A stretch of 64,000 nt of DNA from Nitrospinaceae bacterium (lineage in GTDB: Bacteria > Nitrospinota > Nitrospinia > Nitrospinales > Nitrospinaceae). The notes under the pieces were generated by a model. It saw nothing but the letters and a program-made list of their open reading frames with translations, was not told the DNA's origin and made no database searches. The DNA lies in the NCBI GenBank assembly GCA_029261395.1, contig JAJDBJ010000002.1, positions 1 to 64,000 on the forward strand, read 5' to 3'. Positions within the stretch are counted from its first letter, which is position 1; each line of letters begins with the position of its first letter. Shown in pieces: positions 26,665-35,160 of the stretch. Made by a program: the position numbers and the translations under genes.

Positions 26665-27846
26665 TTAAAGATCCATCCTGATTTGCATATTCTCAGGAGG
26701 CTCTAATGGGAAATTTTGATAATTATGCAAATAATATTTGATTGCCTCCTGAAAATATCTTCTTAATAGAGGCGAAAATTCAGATAATGGTAGTTCAGAT
26801 TCATTTTTGAGGTCGCCATGGGATAATCGGTCCCTGGATTTTTTTACCTTTTTAAAAGTTTCAATATCTTTTAATACAGTTTTACTTTTCAATCCGACAG
26901 CCATAATTGTGAATTTTTGTGTCAAATTCAAACGATTTTTTGGGGGGCACAATTCTCTGGTTGCAATCCAAGGTTCAACTTTAATGTCATCATTGTCATC
27001 TATTGCGTCGTATTCAAAAGTTAAATTTTTCACAACAGGGTCATAAAGTTGGTTGGAAATTTTGTTTGCTAGGATCTCCATTGACAGGAAACCCCACATG
27101 AACTTTTTCCAAGGATCTGCCTCTTTTATGGCAGCTAGATACCAATGTTCTGCAGAATCAAATGATTTATGAATGCCTTCCGGGAGATTGCGAAATTTAT
27201 TTAATAAACTTTCGATAGTTTGGAAATCTAATTCTTCTTTAAGATGACCTATTGAAACTGTGGGAGCATGACCCACAATGTCCCATTGGCTAAAAGGCAT
27301 CTTATCCGGGGTACAAAAAACCTCATCTTCTACAACAATATTTGAAATAAAATCCTCACCAAAAACCAGTAACGCCAATGAAGCCAACCTATCAAGGTGT
27401 ATTTTGCTATATTGATGGAATTGTTCCTTTAACTCAACGGACTTGGTGGTATTCAGCCAAAAATATTGTCGGTCTTTAATAAATTTATCCTCAATCTCAA
27501 TTTCCCTCATAATGACGAAGGTTAAATACCAGTTCCAATCTTCTTTTGAGAATTTGTATTCTGAAGTTTCCAGTGTTTTTCGAATATAGCCATCGAACTT
27601 ATCATGATCATTTCCTCCATTGGCTTGGGTAAACGAAGAATTAGTTATATTTTTTACAAATGCTTTTCTCACCCGGAGGGCTATTTCATAATTTTTTGGA
27701 AACTCTCCTAAGATTATTTCTGAATTTTCGTTTTCTTGAGGGTGATTTGAAATGACAAATGGCTTTGAGAATGGATTTCCCCTTGGTTCCTGGCCATATT
27801 GACTTTTGGAACCGTAGATTCTGTATGATTGTATTGATATTTTCAT
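26665..27846 (-). CDS. HEPN-like protein (first of a tandem pair)
   Basis: The 393-residue soluble protein has an N-terminal domain (about 1-190) of unknown type. Its C-terminal helical domain (about 225-370) includes HWYLAAIKEADPWKKFMWGFLSMEILANK and KKVKKSRDRLSHGDL near 347. There, R-D-R-L-S-H matches the R-x4-H catalytic motif of HEPN ribonucleases and the Apea-like family. The base composition is markedly richer in A and T than its neighbours, with many AAA and TTT runs, suggesting transfer. It lies 27 bases after the second HEPN-like gene and likely shares its transcript. A nuclease or defence role is inference from the motif. Confidence 0.68.
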   Translation of the reverse strand: MKISIQSYRIYGSKSQYGQEPRGNPFSKPFVISNHPQENENSEIILGEFPKNYEIALRVRKAFVKNITNSSFTQANGGNDHDKFDGYIRKTLETSEYKFSKEDWNWYLTFVIMREIEIEDKFIKDRQYFWLNTTKSVELKEQFHQYSKIHLDRLASLALLVFGEDFISNIVVEDEVFCTPDKMPFSQWDIVGHAPTVSIGHLKEELDFQTIESLLNKFRNLPEGIHKSFDSAEHWYLAAIKEADPWKKFMWGFLSMEILANKISNQLYDPVVKNLTFEYDAIDDNDDIKVEPWIATRELCPPKNRLNLTQKFTIMAVGLKSKTVLKDIETFKKVKKSRDRLSHGDLKNESELPLSEFSPLLRRYFQEAIKYYLHNYQNFPLEPPENMQIRMDL

Positions 27847-27873
27847 CGCTTATTTATTTTCCTTCTTTTACCT

Positions 27874-28815
27874 TTACGGTCCAACCTCTAGGAGGTTCGA
27901 TAGCATTACCTCAAGTTGTGCAACTACGGCACTAACATCCTCTCGTGTTGGAAAAGGAATTCCTCCGTGGACCAAGCGACTTCTTATTCCGTAACATTCC
28001 AGGAAGAAGTCTTCAGCAATTTTGTTGTTATAGCTCTTTCCATCGAGTTTCTCCTTAACGAGTCGCTTTCCAGCTTGTATAATTGATTCGCGTTTGAGCA
28101 TACCTAGGCCACTTTTAAGAGCTTCTTTTTCTTCCGGTGTTATGTCATTTGCGGTGCTTGTCGCAGAAATAAGTGACCTAATATGATTTTTTACAGCTGG
28201 CGAGCGTGCCCCTTGTTCAATTAGGGCTTCAAGGCCACTCATCAAGAGTAAGAAACGACTGTCCACAGACTGTTGGAAAAAAGATTGATTAAAAAGCTCC
28301 AGCGCAACCCGTTCCCTATCGGTTAGTGTTTTCGGTTGTCTTAAAGTATATTCGAATGCTTTAAGAAATTTTTCTGCTAGTACCCCTCGAATTCCATTCG
28401 CATTCATTGTTGCGAATTGGAGATTTTCAATTGGTTCATACACTATGAGTCCGTGTACATTATTCAGAGTAGGCCTTCCGGTCTTTCCCTCAATCCATTT
28501 GAGTCCATAATTGGTAAAAAGTGATTTCGGCGCTCGGTCACCAAAATCTGCGCCGATTCGCAATCGCGCAAAAACTCTGGCAAGAGTATTAATATAGAAA
28601 GCGCCAAACTTTCTTGCTTCTTCAGATTTCGACCAACCGCTTCCATTAAGTACGAGGGATTTAGCCTTTTTTATGGTGGTGTCCTTCTCTCCGGCAATTA
28701 ATGAAATATGATGGGTGGGGTCCATATTTGGGAGTTCAAGTTCACGGTGCTCTACGTCTAAAATATTGCTCGGTGGGCAGTTGAAGCGAAAACGGAAGTT
28801 ATAAGTCTTGGCCAT
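27874..28815 (-). CDS. Apea-like HEPN protein (second of a tandem pair)
   Basis: The 313-residue protein has an N-terminal beta-rich part (about 1-150, FRFRFNCPPSNILDVEHREL) and a C-terminal Apea-like HEPN domain. That domain includes RFLLLMSGLEALIEQGARS near 188, NHIRSLISATSTAN near 210 and FFLECYGIRSRLVHGG near 270, with R-S-R-L-V-H giving R-x4-H. The ATG at 28815 has GAGG nine bases upstream; a TTG at 28830 is less likely. It lies upstream of the other HEPN-like gene on the same strand, and both are AT-rich. The pair probably act together, perhaps as RNases or phage-resistance proteins, but no activity is shown. Confidence 0.74.
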   Translation of the reverse strand: MAKTYNFRFRFNCPPSNILDVEHRELELPNMDPTHHISLIAGEKDTTIKKAKSLVLNGSGWSKSEEARKFGAFYINTLARVFARLRIGADFGDRAPKSLFTNYGLKWIEGKTGRPTLNNVHGLIVYEPIENLQFATMNANGIRGVLAEKFLKAFEYTLRQPKTLTDRERVALELFNQSFFQQSVDSRFLLLMSGLEALIEQGARSPAVKNHIRSLISATSTANDITPEEKEALKSGLGMLKRESIIQAGKRLVKEKLDGKSYNNKIAEDFFLECYGIRSRLVHGGIPFPTREDVSAVVAQLEVMLSNLLEVGP

Positions 28816-29134
28816 GTTTGAATTCCTCAATTAATTGAGTAGATCAAACTTAGCAAAGGTTTAAATATTCCGCAAGTCGATTAAAAAGGGTGAATATAAA
28901 TCAGAGGGAGAATAAAGGGTAAACCCAGATTCTTCGCTCCACGTTGTTCCACTCAGAATGACATACCCTACGTATTTGTCATCCTGAGAGTCAGCGAAGG
29001 ATCTATGTTTTCATCGGTGTTTATCTGTGGTTAATCCACTTTTTTATCCTGTGATCCTGTCAGGTTTTTTCTGTGCGCTCAAACGACTTCGGGTAGCCGT
29101 CAACGTTCAGCCAGTCGCTTCCCTCGCTAGAGGG
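28816..29134. repeat. 319-base gap with family A and F repeats
   Basis: No gene is seen. A family A element spans 28927-29004 (AGATTCTTCGCTCC, CTCAGAATGACA, TTGTCATCCTGAG, GCGAAGGATCTATG). It is followed by the family F sequence TCATCGGTGTTTATCTGTGG (about 29011-29030) and a partial GCCGTCAACGTTCAGCC block. The promoter for the leftward HEPN pair must lie between 28816 and about 28920, but no strong match is visible. Confidence 0.7.
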
Positions 29135-30274
29135 TCAGGACTTGATGCGGCCGATGTCGATGCGGCGCATGAAGATTTGGAGTGTGGCGGAATCGTACAG
29201 GAGGACAGCGAGATCTTCCAGTCCGTCCTTGTTGAAGTCGGCGCCGGCGATGGAGCGCGGTTGGCGTCCCACGGCATAATTGAAATGCGGAAAGATGAAC
29301 GATCCGTCGCCCCGCCCTTGGAGTAACGAGATGTCGCCGTCGCGCACGTTACCGACGATCAAGTCCGGTATCTTGTCACCCGTGAACTCACCCGCCACGA
29401 TGTATCCCGGCTTCTTTTCTGCGGCAAAGTCTTCCTGCCGTTTGAAATTGCCTTTGCCGTCTCCCAGGAACAGGGTCAGGCTGTCCACCAGGGCGCTGGA
29501 GATGATCAGGTCGAGATGGCCGTCGCCGTTCATGTCGCTCTGGGTGATGAAGCTTGCCTGCTTGCCGCCGAACACTTTCCTCGGGGGCTGGAAGGTGCCG
29601 TCGCCGTTGCCGTCGTAGATGCGGATGAAATTCATCTTCATCGCGTTGAACGCGATGGCGAGGTCCAGGTTTTTATCGCCGTTGTAATCGCCCGTCACCA
29701 GTCGCGACGGTGTGCCCGGTGCGATATAGGCTTCGGCTTGTTTGAACGTGCCGTCGCCGTTGCCGAGAAAAATAAGCAGTTTGTCGAACCGCAGAGTCAC
29801 CGCCAGGTCCGCTTTGCGGTCGTTGTTGAAATCACCGGTGGTGATGGCGATCGGCAGTTTGCCGGTTTTCACCGGTTCGAGCACTTTGAACATGCCGTCT
29901 TTTTGTCCGATAAAGATGGACAGGTTCCCGTCGCCGTAGTTGCACACGGCGGCATCGGGAATGCGATCGCTGTTGAAATCCGCCACCGCCAGGGCCATCG
30001 GTTCGCGGCCTGTGTTCATTACGAACGGTTCCTTGAAGGTGCCGTCGCCGTTGCCTTCGAAAAACATCAACGTATGGTCGTCCGTGTTCGGGATCAGCAG
30101 ATCCGGAAAGTCATCGTTGTTCATGTCGTGGGCGACCAGCGTGGAGGGCTTTTTGCCGACCTTGTAGGCGGAGGGGATGCCGAACGGTTGCGGATCCTGA
30201 GCGTCGGAACCGCACCCCGCAAAAGCGCCAAGTAACATCGACGCTACGAAACCAATCAGAATCAGACGAGTCAC
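29135..30274 (-). CDS. FG-GAP/VCBS beta-propeller lipoprotein
   Basis: From the GTG at 30274 the product is 379 residues. It opens with VTRLILIGFVASMLLGAFAGC, a lipoprotein signal whose Cys would be acylated. The rest is about seven repeats of the FG-GAP type (NGDGTF and DFNSDRIPDAAV-like calcium loops), the layout of an integrin-like beta-propeller. The frame is open further upstream, but that region is repeat sequence. It is probably a surface-exposed or periplasmic binding protein of unknown ligand. No operon partner is apparent. Confidence 0.84.
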   Translation of the reverse strand: MTRLILIGFVASMLLGAFAGCGSDAQDPQPFGIPSAYKVGKKPSTLVAHDMNNDDFPDLLIPNTDDHTLMFFEGNGDGTFKEPFVMNTGREPMALAVADFNSDRIPDAAVCNYGDGNLSIFIGQKDGMFKVLEPVKTGKLPIAITTGDFNNDRKADLAVTLRFDKLLIFLGNGDGTFKQAEAYIAPGTPSRLVTGDYNGDKNLDLAIAFNAMKMNFIRIYDGNGDGTFQPPRKVFGGKQASFITQSDMNGDGHLDLIISSALVDSLTLFLGDGKGNFKRQEDFAAEKKPGYIVAGEFTGDKIPDLIVGNVRDGDISLLQGRGDGSFIFPHFNYAVGRQPRSIAGADFNKDGLEDLAVLLYDSATLQIFMRRIDIGRIKS

Positions 30275-30580
30275 ATGAATTCTCAGGTTATGGAGATAGT
30301 TTAAGGCCAGCCAGCGTGATGCCCGGCGAATCGCCGGAGATAATTCTAAAATTACCGGCGGAGGTACTCCGCTTGCGCTCAAGAAGTTTATCTTGTAGTT
30401 ACCCTTCAGCCAGTTTCCTCTCCCTGTTAGGGGAGGTGTAAGCGGTTACATTCAAACCTCTTGACGTTAATCCCGATTTATACAGGATGTTGCAAACCTT
30501 GTAAAGCCGGGAATCGCCTTGACACGGTGCTTTTCAATATCTTAAGCTACTTATTAACAATAACTTAATGTCACCCCGCC
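30275..30580. repeat. 306-base gap with family C/E/B repeats
   Basis: No gene is seen. A family C partial (CCAGCGTGATGCCCGG, from 30311), the family E palindrome GCGGAGGTACTCCGC (30358-30372) with TTGCGCTC, and a family B fragment (CTCTCCCTGTTAGGGGAGG) are present. Near the right end TTGACA (30519-30524) is a possible -35 for the M23 gene, but the -10 is poor. Confidence 0.7.
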
Positions 30581-31354
30581 ATGGTCTCCCTCCGACAGAT
30601 TTTGATTCGCTTCGCCTTGTGCCTGGTGCTGGGTTTGACCCTCTCCAATTGCGGCGGCGTGTCCTACTACGACTCGTTTGATTACTCGCATCAAAAATCC
30701 GACGGCATCTACCACCCGGTCAAAAAAGGACAGACGCTGTATGCCATCGCCAAAGCGTATGGAATGAGTGTCAAAGAATTGCAGAGTATCAACGGGATTC
30801 AAGACCCCTCGGGTTTGGATGTCGGGCATCATCTCTGGATTCCCGACGCCACACAGCTGGTGTACGTTGCGCCGACGGTGGAGAAAGCGCCTAGAGAAGC
30901 TAAGTCTTCCGCTCCCAAGAAAAAGTACGTCCCAAAAAAAAGAAAAACGAAGGCAGAAAGGAAAGCCGCGGCTTCGAAGAGAAAATTGTTGTGGCCGGTG
31001 AGGGGCGGCACGTTAACGTCGCGCTTCGGAACGCGCAACGGCAAAAATCATCACGGCATTGATATCGGCGCGCGCCGGGGAACACCCATCCGCGCCGCGG
31101 AGGGCGGTACCGTCAAGTTCAGCGGGTGGGGTCCGACAGGATACGGCCTGATGATTATCGTCAAACATCCCGGCAACTTGACTACAGTGTACGCGCACAA
31201 CTCGCGCAACCTCGTCAAAAAAGGAAGCAAGGTGAAGCGCGGCCAGATGATTGCGCGCGTCGGTAAAACCGGACGCGCCAGCGGACCGCATGTTCATTTC
31301 GAAGTGCGCAACGATGCCCATGCCAAAAACCCTTTCCTGTACCTCAAAAAATGA
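30581..31354 (+). CDS. LysM and M23-peptidase lipoprotein (NlpD/EnvC-like)
   Basis: The 257-residue protein has a lipoprotein signal with Cys at about 24 (LGLTLSNCGG). A LysM peptidoglycan-binding domain (about 44-88, HPVKKGQTLYAIAKAYGMSV) is followed by a very basic linker (about 108-140, KKKYVPKKRKTKAERKAA). The M23 domain (about 145-255) has both zinc motifs: HHGIDIG near 162 and HVHFE near 241. It would cut peptidoglycan cross-links or activate amidases at the division site. The metal ligands are intact, so it may be an active enzyme. It is followed 72 bases later by apt. Confidence 0.9.
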   Translation: MVSLRQILIRFALCLVLGLTLSNCGGVSYYDSFDYSHQKSDGIYHPVKKGQTLYAIAKAYGMSVKELQSINGIQDPSGLDVGHHLWIPDATQLVYVAPTVEKAPREAKSSAPKKKYVPKKRKTKAERKAAASKRKLLWPVRGGTLTSRFGTRNGKNHHGIDIGARRGTPIRAAEGGTVKFSGWGPTGYGLMIIVKHPGNLTTVYAHNSRNLVKKGSKVKRGQMIARVGKTGRASGPHVHFEVRNDAHAKNPFLYLKK

Positions 31355-31426
31355 TACTCTTCACTCTTTAAGTTTGACGCCCGTTACATAACCGTTTGCA
31401 GAATTAAATCACCCGAAAGGAATCGT

Positions 31427-31945
31427 ATGGAAGCGCTGAAGCAGATCATCCGGGACATCCCCGACTTTCCCAAGCCAGGCATCATCTTCAAGGACATCGC
31501 GCCGTTGCTGGGCGACCCTGTCCAATTCACAACTGTAGTGGATCACTTAAAGGAGCGGTACACGGGAAAGAAAATCGATCACGTGGTGGGTATCGAGGCG
31601 CGCGGGTTCATCTTCGCCGCGACCCTCGCCTATGCGCTGGGCGCGGGATGCGTCATGGTGCGCAAACCGGGCAAGCTTCCGTACAAAACGTTCAAGCAGA
31701 GTTACGACCTGGAATACGGCACCGACACGGTTGAGATTCATCAGGACGCATTGAAGGAAGGCGAACGCGTGGTACTCATCGACGACGTGCTCGCTACCGG
31801 CGGGACCATGGCGGCGACGGTCGACCTGATCCGCGAAAACTTCCACGCGGAAATCGTCGAAGCCGCGTTCCTCATCGAACTCACCTTCCTCAACGGCCGC
31901 GAAAAGTTAAAAGACCTGCCAAGATATTCTCTGATTCAGTTTTAA
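31427..31945 (+). CDS. apt: adenine phosphoribosyltransferase
   Basis: Apt converts adenine and PRPP to AMP in purine salvage. The 172-residue protein shows [18 protein letters not shown] at the start, [18 protein letters not shown] near residue 54, the flexible-loop segment [21 protein letters not shown] near 78 and the PRPP loop [16 protein letters not shown] near 115. CGAAAGGAATC precedes the ATG at 31427. All catalytic features are present. Confidence 0.97.
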   Translation: MEALKQIIRDIPDFPKPGIIFKDIAPLLGDPVQFTTVVDHLKERYTGKKIDHVVGIEARGFIFAATLAYALGAGCVMVRKPGKLPYKTFKQSYDLEYGTDTVEIHQDALKEGERVVLIDDVLATGGTMAATVDLIRENFHAEIVEAAFLIELTFLNGREKLKDLPRYSLIQF

Positions 31946-32019
31946 GTTTTAAAGCTGAATCGACCACCGATGAACACAGATAAACACGGATAAGCCTGAA
32001 AAATAGAGAATAATAAAAC

Positions 32020-32107
32020 ACAGATTCTTCGTCGCTAACGCTCCTCAGAATGACAATACGCAACTTTCTGTCATTCTGAGCGAAACGAAGTGGAGCGAAA
32101 AATCTAT
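32020..32107. repeat. family A inverted repeat, near-complete copy
   Basis: ACACAGATTCTTCGTCGCTA at the left and TGTCATTCTGAGCGAAACG with AATCTATGTT at the right form the best-matched inverted pair in the window. Family F (CACCGATGAACACAGATAAA) immediately precedes it near 31963 and follows it near 32110. Confidence 0.82.
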
Positions 32108-32131
32108 GTTCTCATCGGTGTTTAATCGAAT

Positions 32132-32365
32132 TTATTGTTTCAGTATACGCAGAGGGATTTCATCGGCAAGGCGTTCCAGCAGTTTGGCGATTTCGCCGAC
32201 GTAGTCGGGGGAGGCCATCAATTCGATATGGCCGCGCGAGGCATCGAGTGTGCGCACCACGGCGAAGTCGTCGTAGGCGTCGAATAATCCGACGATGTAC
32301 GCGATGTCGCGCTTGTCAACTTCGAGGATCCATTGAACGGAATCGGTATGTGTCGGGTCAATCAT
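32132..32365 (-). CDS. DUF4911-like small protein
   Basis: The 77-residue protein has ILEVDKRDIAYIVGLFDAYDDFAVVRTLDASRGHIEL followed by PDYVGEIAKLLERLADEIPL, the pattern of DUF4911. This is a compact ferredoxin-like fold whose function is unknown. The ATG at 32365 has GAGAG five bases upstream; a TTG at 32377 would add four residues. It lies upstream of mnmG on the same strand, separated from it by repeats. Confidence 0.78.
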   Translation of the reverse strand: MIDPTHTDSVQWILEVDKRDIAYIVGLFDAYDDFAVVRTLDASRGHIELMASPDYVGEIAKLLERLADEIPLRILKQ

Positions 32366-32406
32366 CACAGCTCTCAAAAAAGTAATTCATTTACCGGCCT
32401 TAATTA

Positions 32407-32561
32407 TTCCTCCTCCTCTTACCAAGGGGAAGAGACAGCTGGGTCCGGGCAAAGGCCCGGAGCTAAAATTCTCCTCTCCCCTCATGGGGAGAGGATTAAG
32501 GTGAGGGGTGGAGTTATCATAACCTCCCCTATATCCCCTCCTTTGTAAGGAGGGGAGGACT
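32407..32561. repeat. cluster of family B repeats upstream of the DUF4911-like gene
   Basis: Three adjacent members are seen: CTCTTACCAAGGGGAAGAG (about 32417-32435), CTCCTCTCCCCTCATGGGGA (about 32471-32490) and CCCCTCCTTTGTAAGGAGGGG (about 32536-32556). They make a locally hairpin-rich 155-base stretch just after the 3' end of the leftward mnmG gene. They could act as transcript ends. Confidence 0.75.
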
Positions 32562-32588
32562 CTACCTCGGTTTAGAATTTATCCTTGT

Positions 32589-34460
32589 TCAAACGGTGGG
32601 CGTGGCAGGGCGGCGCTCCAGTAGAAGCATGAGAATGCTGATCGCGGCCGGTGTCACGCCGGAGATGCGCAGGGCCTGACCCAGTGTCGCCGGGCGGATT
32701 TCCTCCAGCTTCTGCACTTCCTCGTTGGACAAACCGGAAACGCCCCGGTACTCCATGTCCACCGGAATGCTGTAGTTCTCCAGCTTCTTCTGTTTGGCGA
32801 CCATCTGGTTTTGCCGCTCGATAAACGTTTCGTACTTCACCTCAATCTCCACCAGCTCCGCCACCGTCTTGGAAACCGACGCGCCGTTGAACACACCGAT
32901 CAACTGACCGTAATTGATTTCCGGACGCCGCAGAAGACCGCCCAGTGTCGTCGGGCCTTTGAGATCGGTAATACCGATCTGCGACAACTGCGCCAGCGTC
33001 GGTTTGTTGGGCAGAATGGGGGTGCGATTGAGTCGCCCGACTTCGTGCTCCACCGCTTTGTGTTTATCTATCGATGCCTGATAGATCTCTTTAGGAATTA
33101 ACCCAAGTTGAAAACCTTTGCCCATGAGGCGCAAGTCGGCGTTGTCCTGCCGCAGGAGCAAACGATACTCCGCGCGCGAGGTGAACATGCGGTACGGCTC
33201 CTTGGTGCCCTGGGTGACGAGGTCGTCGATCAGCACGCCGATGTACGCGTCCATGCGCGTCAGCACAAACGGATCGCGCTTCTGCACCTGTAGAGCGGCG
33301 TTGATGCCGGCCATCAGCCCCTGCGCCGCCGCTTCTTCATAACCGGAAGTGCCGTTGAGCTGTCCGGCATGAAACAATCCGCGCACACGTTTGGTCTCCA
33401 GCGTCGCCTTCAATTGCGTCGGCGGGATGAAGTCGTACTCCACCGCGTAACCGGGACGCACGATTTCGGCTTCTTCCAGTCCGGGAATCGAGCGCACCAC
33501 TTGAATCTGTACCTCCTCCGCCAGACTGGTGGAGATGCCGTTGGGATAAAACCAGTCGGTGTCCAATCCTTCCGGCTCGAGGAAAACGTGATGCGTGCTC
33601 TTGTCGGGGAACTTCACCACCTTGTCTTCGATCGACGGACAGTAACGCGGTCCGACGCCATCGATCTTGCCGCTGTACAGCGGTGACAGGTGCATGTTGT
33701 TCTTGATGATCTGCGCCGTCTTTGCGTTGGTGTAAGTGAGGTGACACGGAATTTTCGGGCGTCCATCAACCGACTCGGTCTGGAACGAAAACGGTTTGGG
33801 ATTCGGATCGCCGTCCTGAATCGTGCATTTCGAAAAGTCGATGGTGTCGCGCAGTAACCGCGGTGGCGTACCCGTCTTGAGACGTGCCACTTCGAAGCCG
33901 CAGGCCAGAAACGATTCGGACAGCATGTTGGATGGTTTTTCGCCGACCCGTCCGGCAGGGTGACTGTTCATGCCGACGTGGACGAGACCCTTCAGGAACG
34001 TACCGGTGGTGATGACCACCGCGCCCGCCGCATACTCATTCCCCTGAGCCGTGCGGAGTCCGCGGATCACGCCGCTTTCGACGATCAGTTCTTCGGCTTC
34101 TTCTTTGGCGATGGTGAGGTTGTCCTGCGCTTCAATTACCCGGCGCATTTCATTTTTGTATTGATGCTTGTCCGCCTGCGCGCGGTTGCCCTGCACGGCA
34201 GGACCCTTGGACGCGTTGAGCATGCGGAACTGGATACCGGTGCGGTCGATCACCCGCGCCATCTGCCCGCCGAGAGCGTCCATCTCGTAGACCATGTGGC
34301 CCTTGGCGACCCCGCCGATAGCGGGATTGCACGGCATCAGGGCGATCTTGTCGAGATCGAGCGTCAGCAGAAGCGTGGCGCATCCCATCCGCGCCGACGC
34401 CAGCGCCGCCTCACATCCCGCGTGCCCCGCTCCTATAACTATGACATCGTATTGTTTCAT
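32589..34460 (-). CDS. mnmG: tRNA uridine-34 5-carboxymethylaminomethyl modification enzyme, FAD subunit
   Basis: MnmG (GidA) works with the GTPase MnmE to modify U34 of certain tRNAs. The 623-residue protein is full length. It opens with the FAD-binding [21 protein letters not shown] (Rossmann), then [24 protein letters not shown] near residue 43, [14 protein letters not shown] near 85 and [12 protein letters not shown] near 151. GTPPRL near 193 and [29 protein letters not shown] near 350-365 follow. No mnmE lies in the window. A family B repeat sits just upstream of its start. Confidence 0.97.
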   Translation of the reverse strand: MKQYDVIVIGAGHAGCEAALASARMGCATLLLTLDLDKIALMPCNPAIGGVAKGHMVYEMDALGGQMARVIDRTGIQFRMLNASKGPAVQGNRAQADKHQYKNEMRRVIEAQDNLTIAKEEAEELIVESGVIRGLRTAQGNEYAAGAVVITTGTFLKGLVHVGMNSHPAGRVGEKPSNMLSESFLACGFEVARLKTGTPPRLLRDTIDFSKCTIQDGDPNPKPFSFQTESVDGRPKIPCHLTYTNAKTAQIIKNNMHLSPLYSGKIDGVGPRYCPSIEDKVVKFPDKSTHHVFLEPEGLDTDWFYPNGISTSLAEEVQIQVVRSIPGLEEAEIVRPGYAVEYDFIPPTQLKATLETKRVRGLFHAGQLNGTSGYEEAAAQGLMAGINAALQVQKRDPFVLTRMDAYIGVLIDDLVTQGTKEPYRMFTSRAEYRLLLRQDNADLRLMGKGFQLGLIPKEIYQASIDKHKAVEHEVGRLNRTPILPNKPTLAQLSQIGITDLKGPTTLGGLLRRPEINYGQLIGVFNGASVSKTVAELVEIEVKYETFIERQNQMVAKQKKLENYSIPVDMEYRGVSGLSNEEVQKLEEIRPATLGQALRISGVTPAAISILMLLLERRPATPTV

Positions 34461-34608
34461 AATTTTATATAGCCCCTCTTTGTGAAGAGGGGTTGGGGTG
34501 ATTCTTCCTCTTATTGTATCCGAAGGACCTCATATTACAACAAAACCCCCGCTCTGAGTAGGGTTTTGGGTTTTATTGGTGTTTATCTGTGTTCATCTGT
34601 GGACAAAT

Positions 34609-34875
34609 TCATTTCTTTTCGCCGTGTTTCCAGATGACCTGGTTGGCGTCGTTCTTGATGTAGGCGAATTCGCCGTCGGCGTCGTCGTTCAGGGTGAGGT
34701 GTTCTTCGACGTCGACGGACATGGCCGACACCTTTTCCATGGTCCCGCCCATCTGCAGATAGATGCGGTCGCCATTGTCCATCTCCTTGCTTTTGTAGAT
34801 GAACACGAAGTTGTAGTAATGCGAAAAATGGAGTGGCTCGTCGCCATATTGATCAAACGCTTCTTCATCCGTCAT
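34609..34875 (-). CDS. small protein of unknown function
   Basis: The 88-residue protein starts at the ATG at 34875 with GAGGAAC six bases upstream. A longer frame to 34959 runs into repeat sequence and is rejected. It is acidic and aromatic-rich, with strands such as HYYNFVFIYKSKEM and DRIYLQMGGTMEKVSAM, then VDVEEHLTL and QVIWKHGEK, suggesting a small beta-sheet domain. No family is recognised. It stands alone between repeats. Confidence 0.65.
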   Translation of the reverse strand: MTDEEAFDQYGDEPLHFSHYYNFVFIYKSKEMDNGDRIYLQMGGTMEKVSAMSVDVEEHLTLNDDADGEFAYIKNDANQVIWKHGEKK

Positions 34876-34935
34876 GGTTGTTCCTCGTTGGGTAATGAAT
34901 CGCTTCAAGCTATCAAAGGCGGGTCCATTCCGCAA

Positions 34936-35075
34936 GCGGAGTACCTCCGCGGGTAACATAAAATAAAGATCCTTCGCCCGACTACGTTCCGCTCAGAATG
35001 GCAAACCTGCCGCCCTTCGACAGGCTCAGGGTGACAGGTTTTGGGTTTCATCGGTGTTTATCTGTGTTCATCGGT
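34936..35075. repeat. family E, A and F repeats before glyS
   Basis: The family E palindrome GCGGAGTACCTCCGC (34936-34950) is followed by a partial family A (GATCCTTCGCCCGACTACG, CTCAGAATGGCA, then GACAGGCTCAGGGTGACAGG) and family F TCATCGGTGTTTATCTGTG (about 35048-35066). The right arm of family A is missing. Confidence 0.7.
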
Positions 35076-35110
35076 GGCTGAATGCCTTGCAGTATTTGAC
35101 TTTACTCCGT

Positions 35111-35138
35111 TTGTCTGATAAATATCCGGCTCTATAAT
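35111..35138 (+). promoter_or_regulatory. candidate sigma-70 promoter for glyS
   Basis: TTGTCT (35111-35116), a 16-base spacer and a perfect TATAAT (35133-35138) lie 22 bases before the glyS ATG, with TGGAGAG as ribosome site. An overlapping TTGACT (35096-35101) with TAAATA, 17 bases apart, is an alternative. Confidence 0.58.
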
Positions 35139-35160
35139 ATGTTGTTTCTTTGGAGAGTTC

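Noticed and set aside
29516-30235. 239-residue rightward frame opposite the FG-GAP gene
   Set aside because: Repeat-driven composition (VAVA-rich) mirrors the propeller repeats on the other strand.
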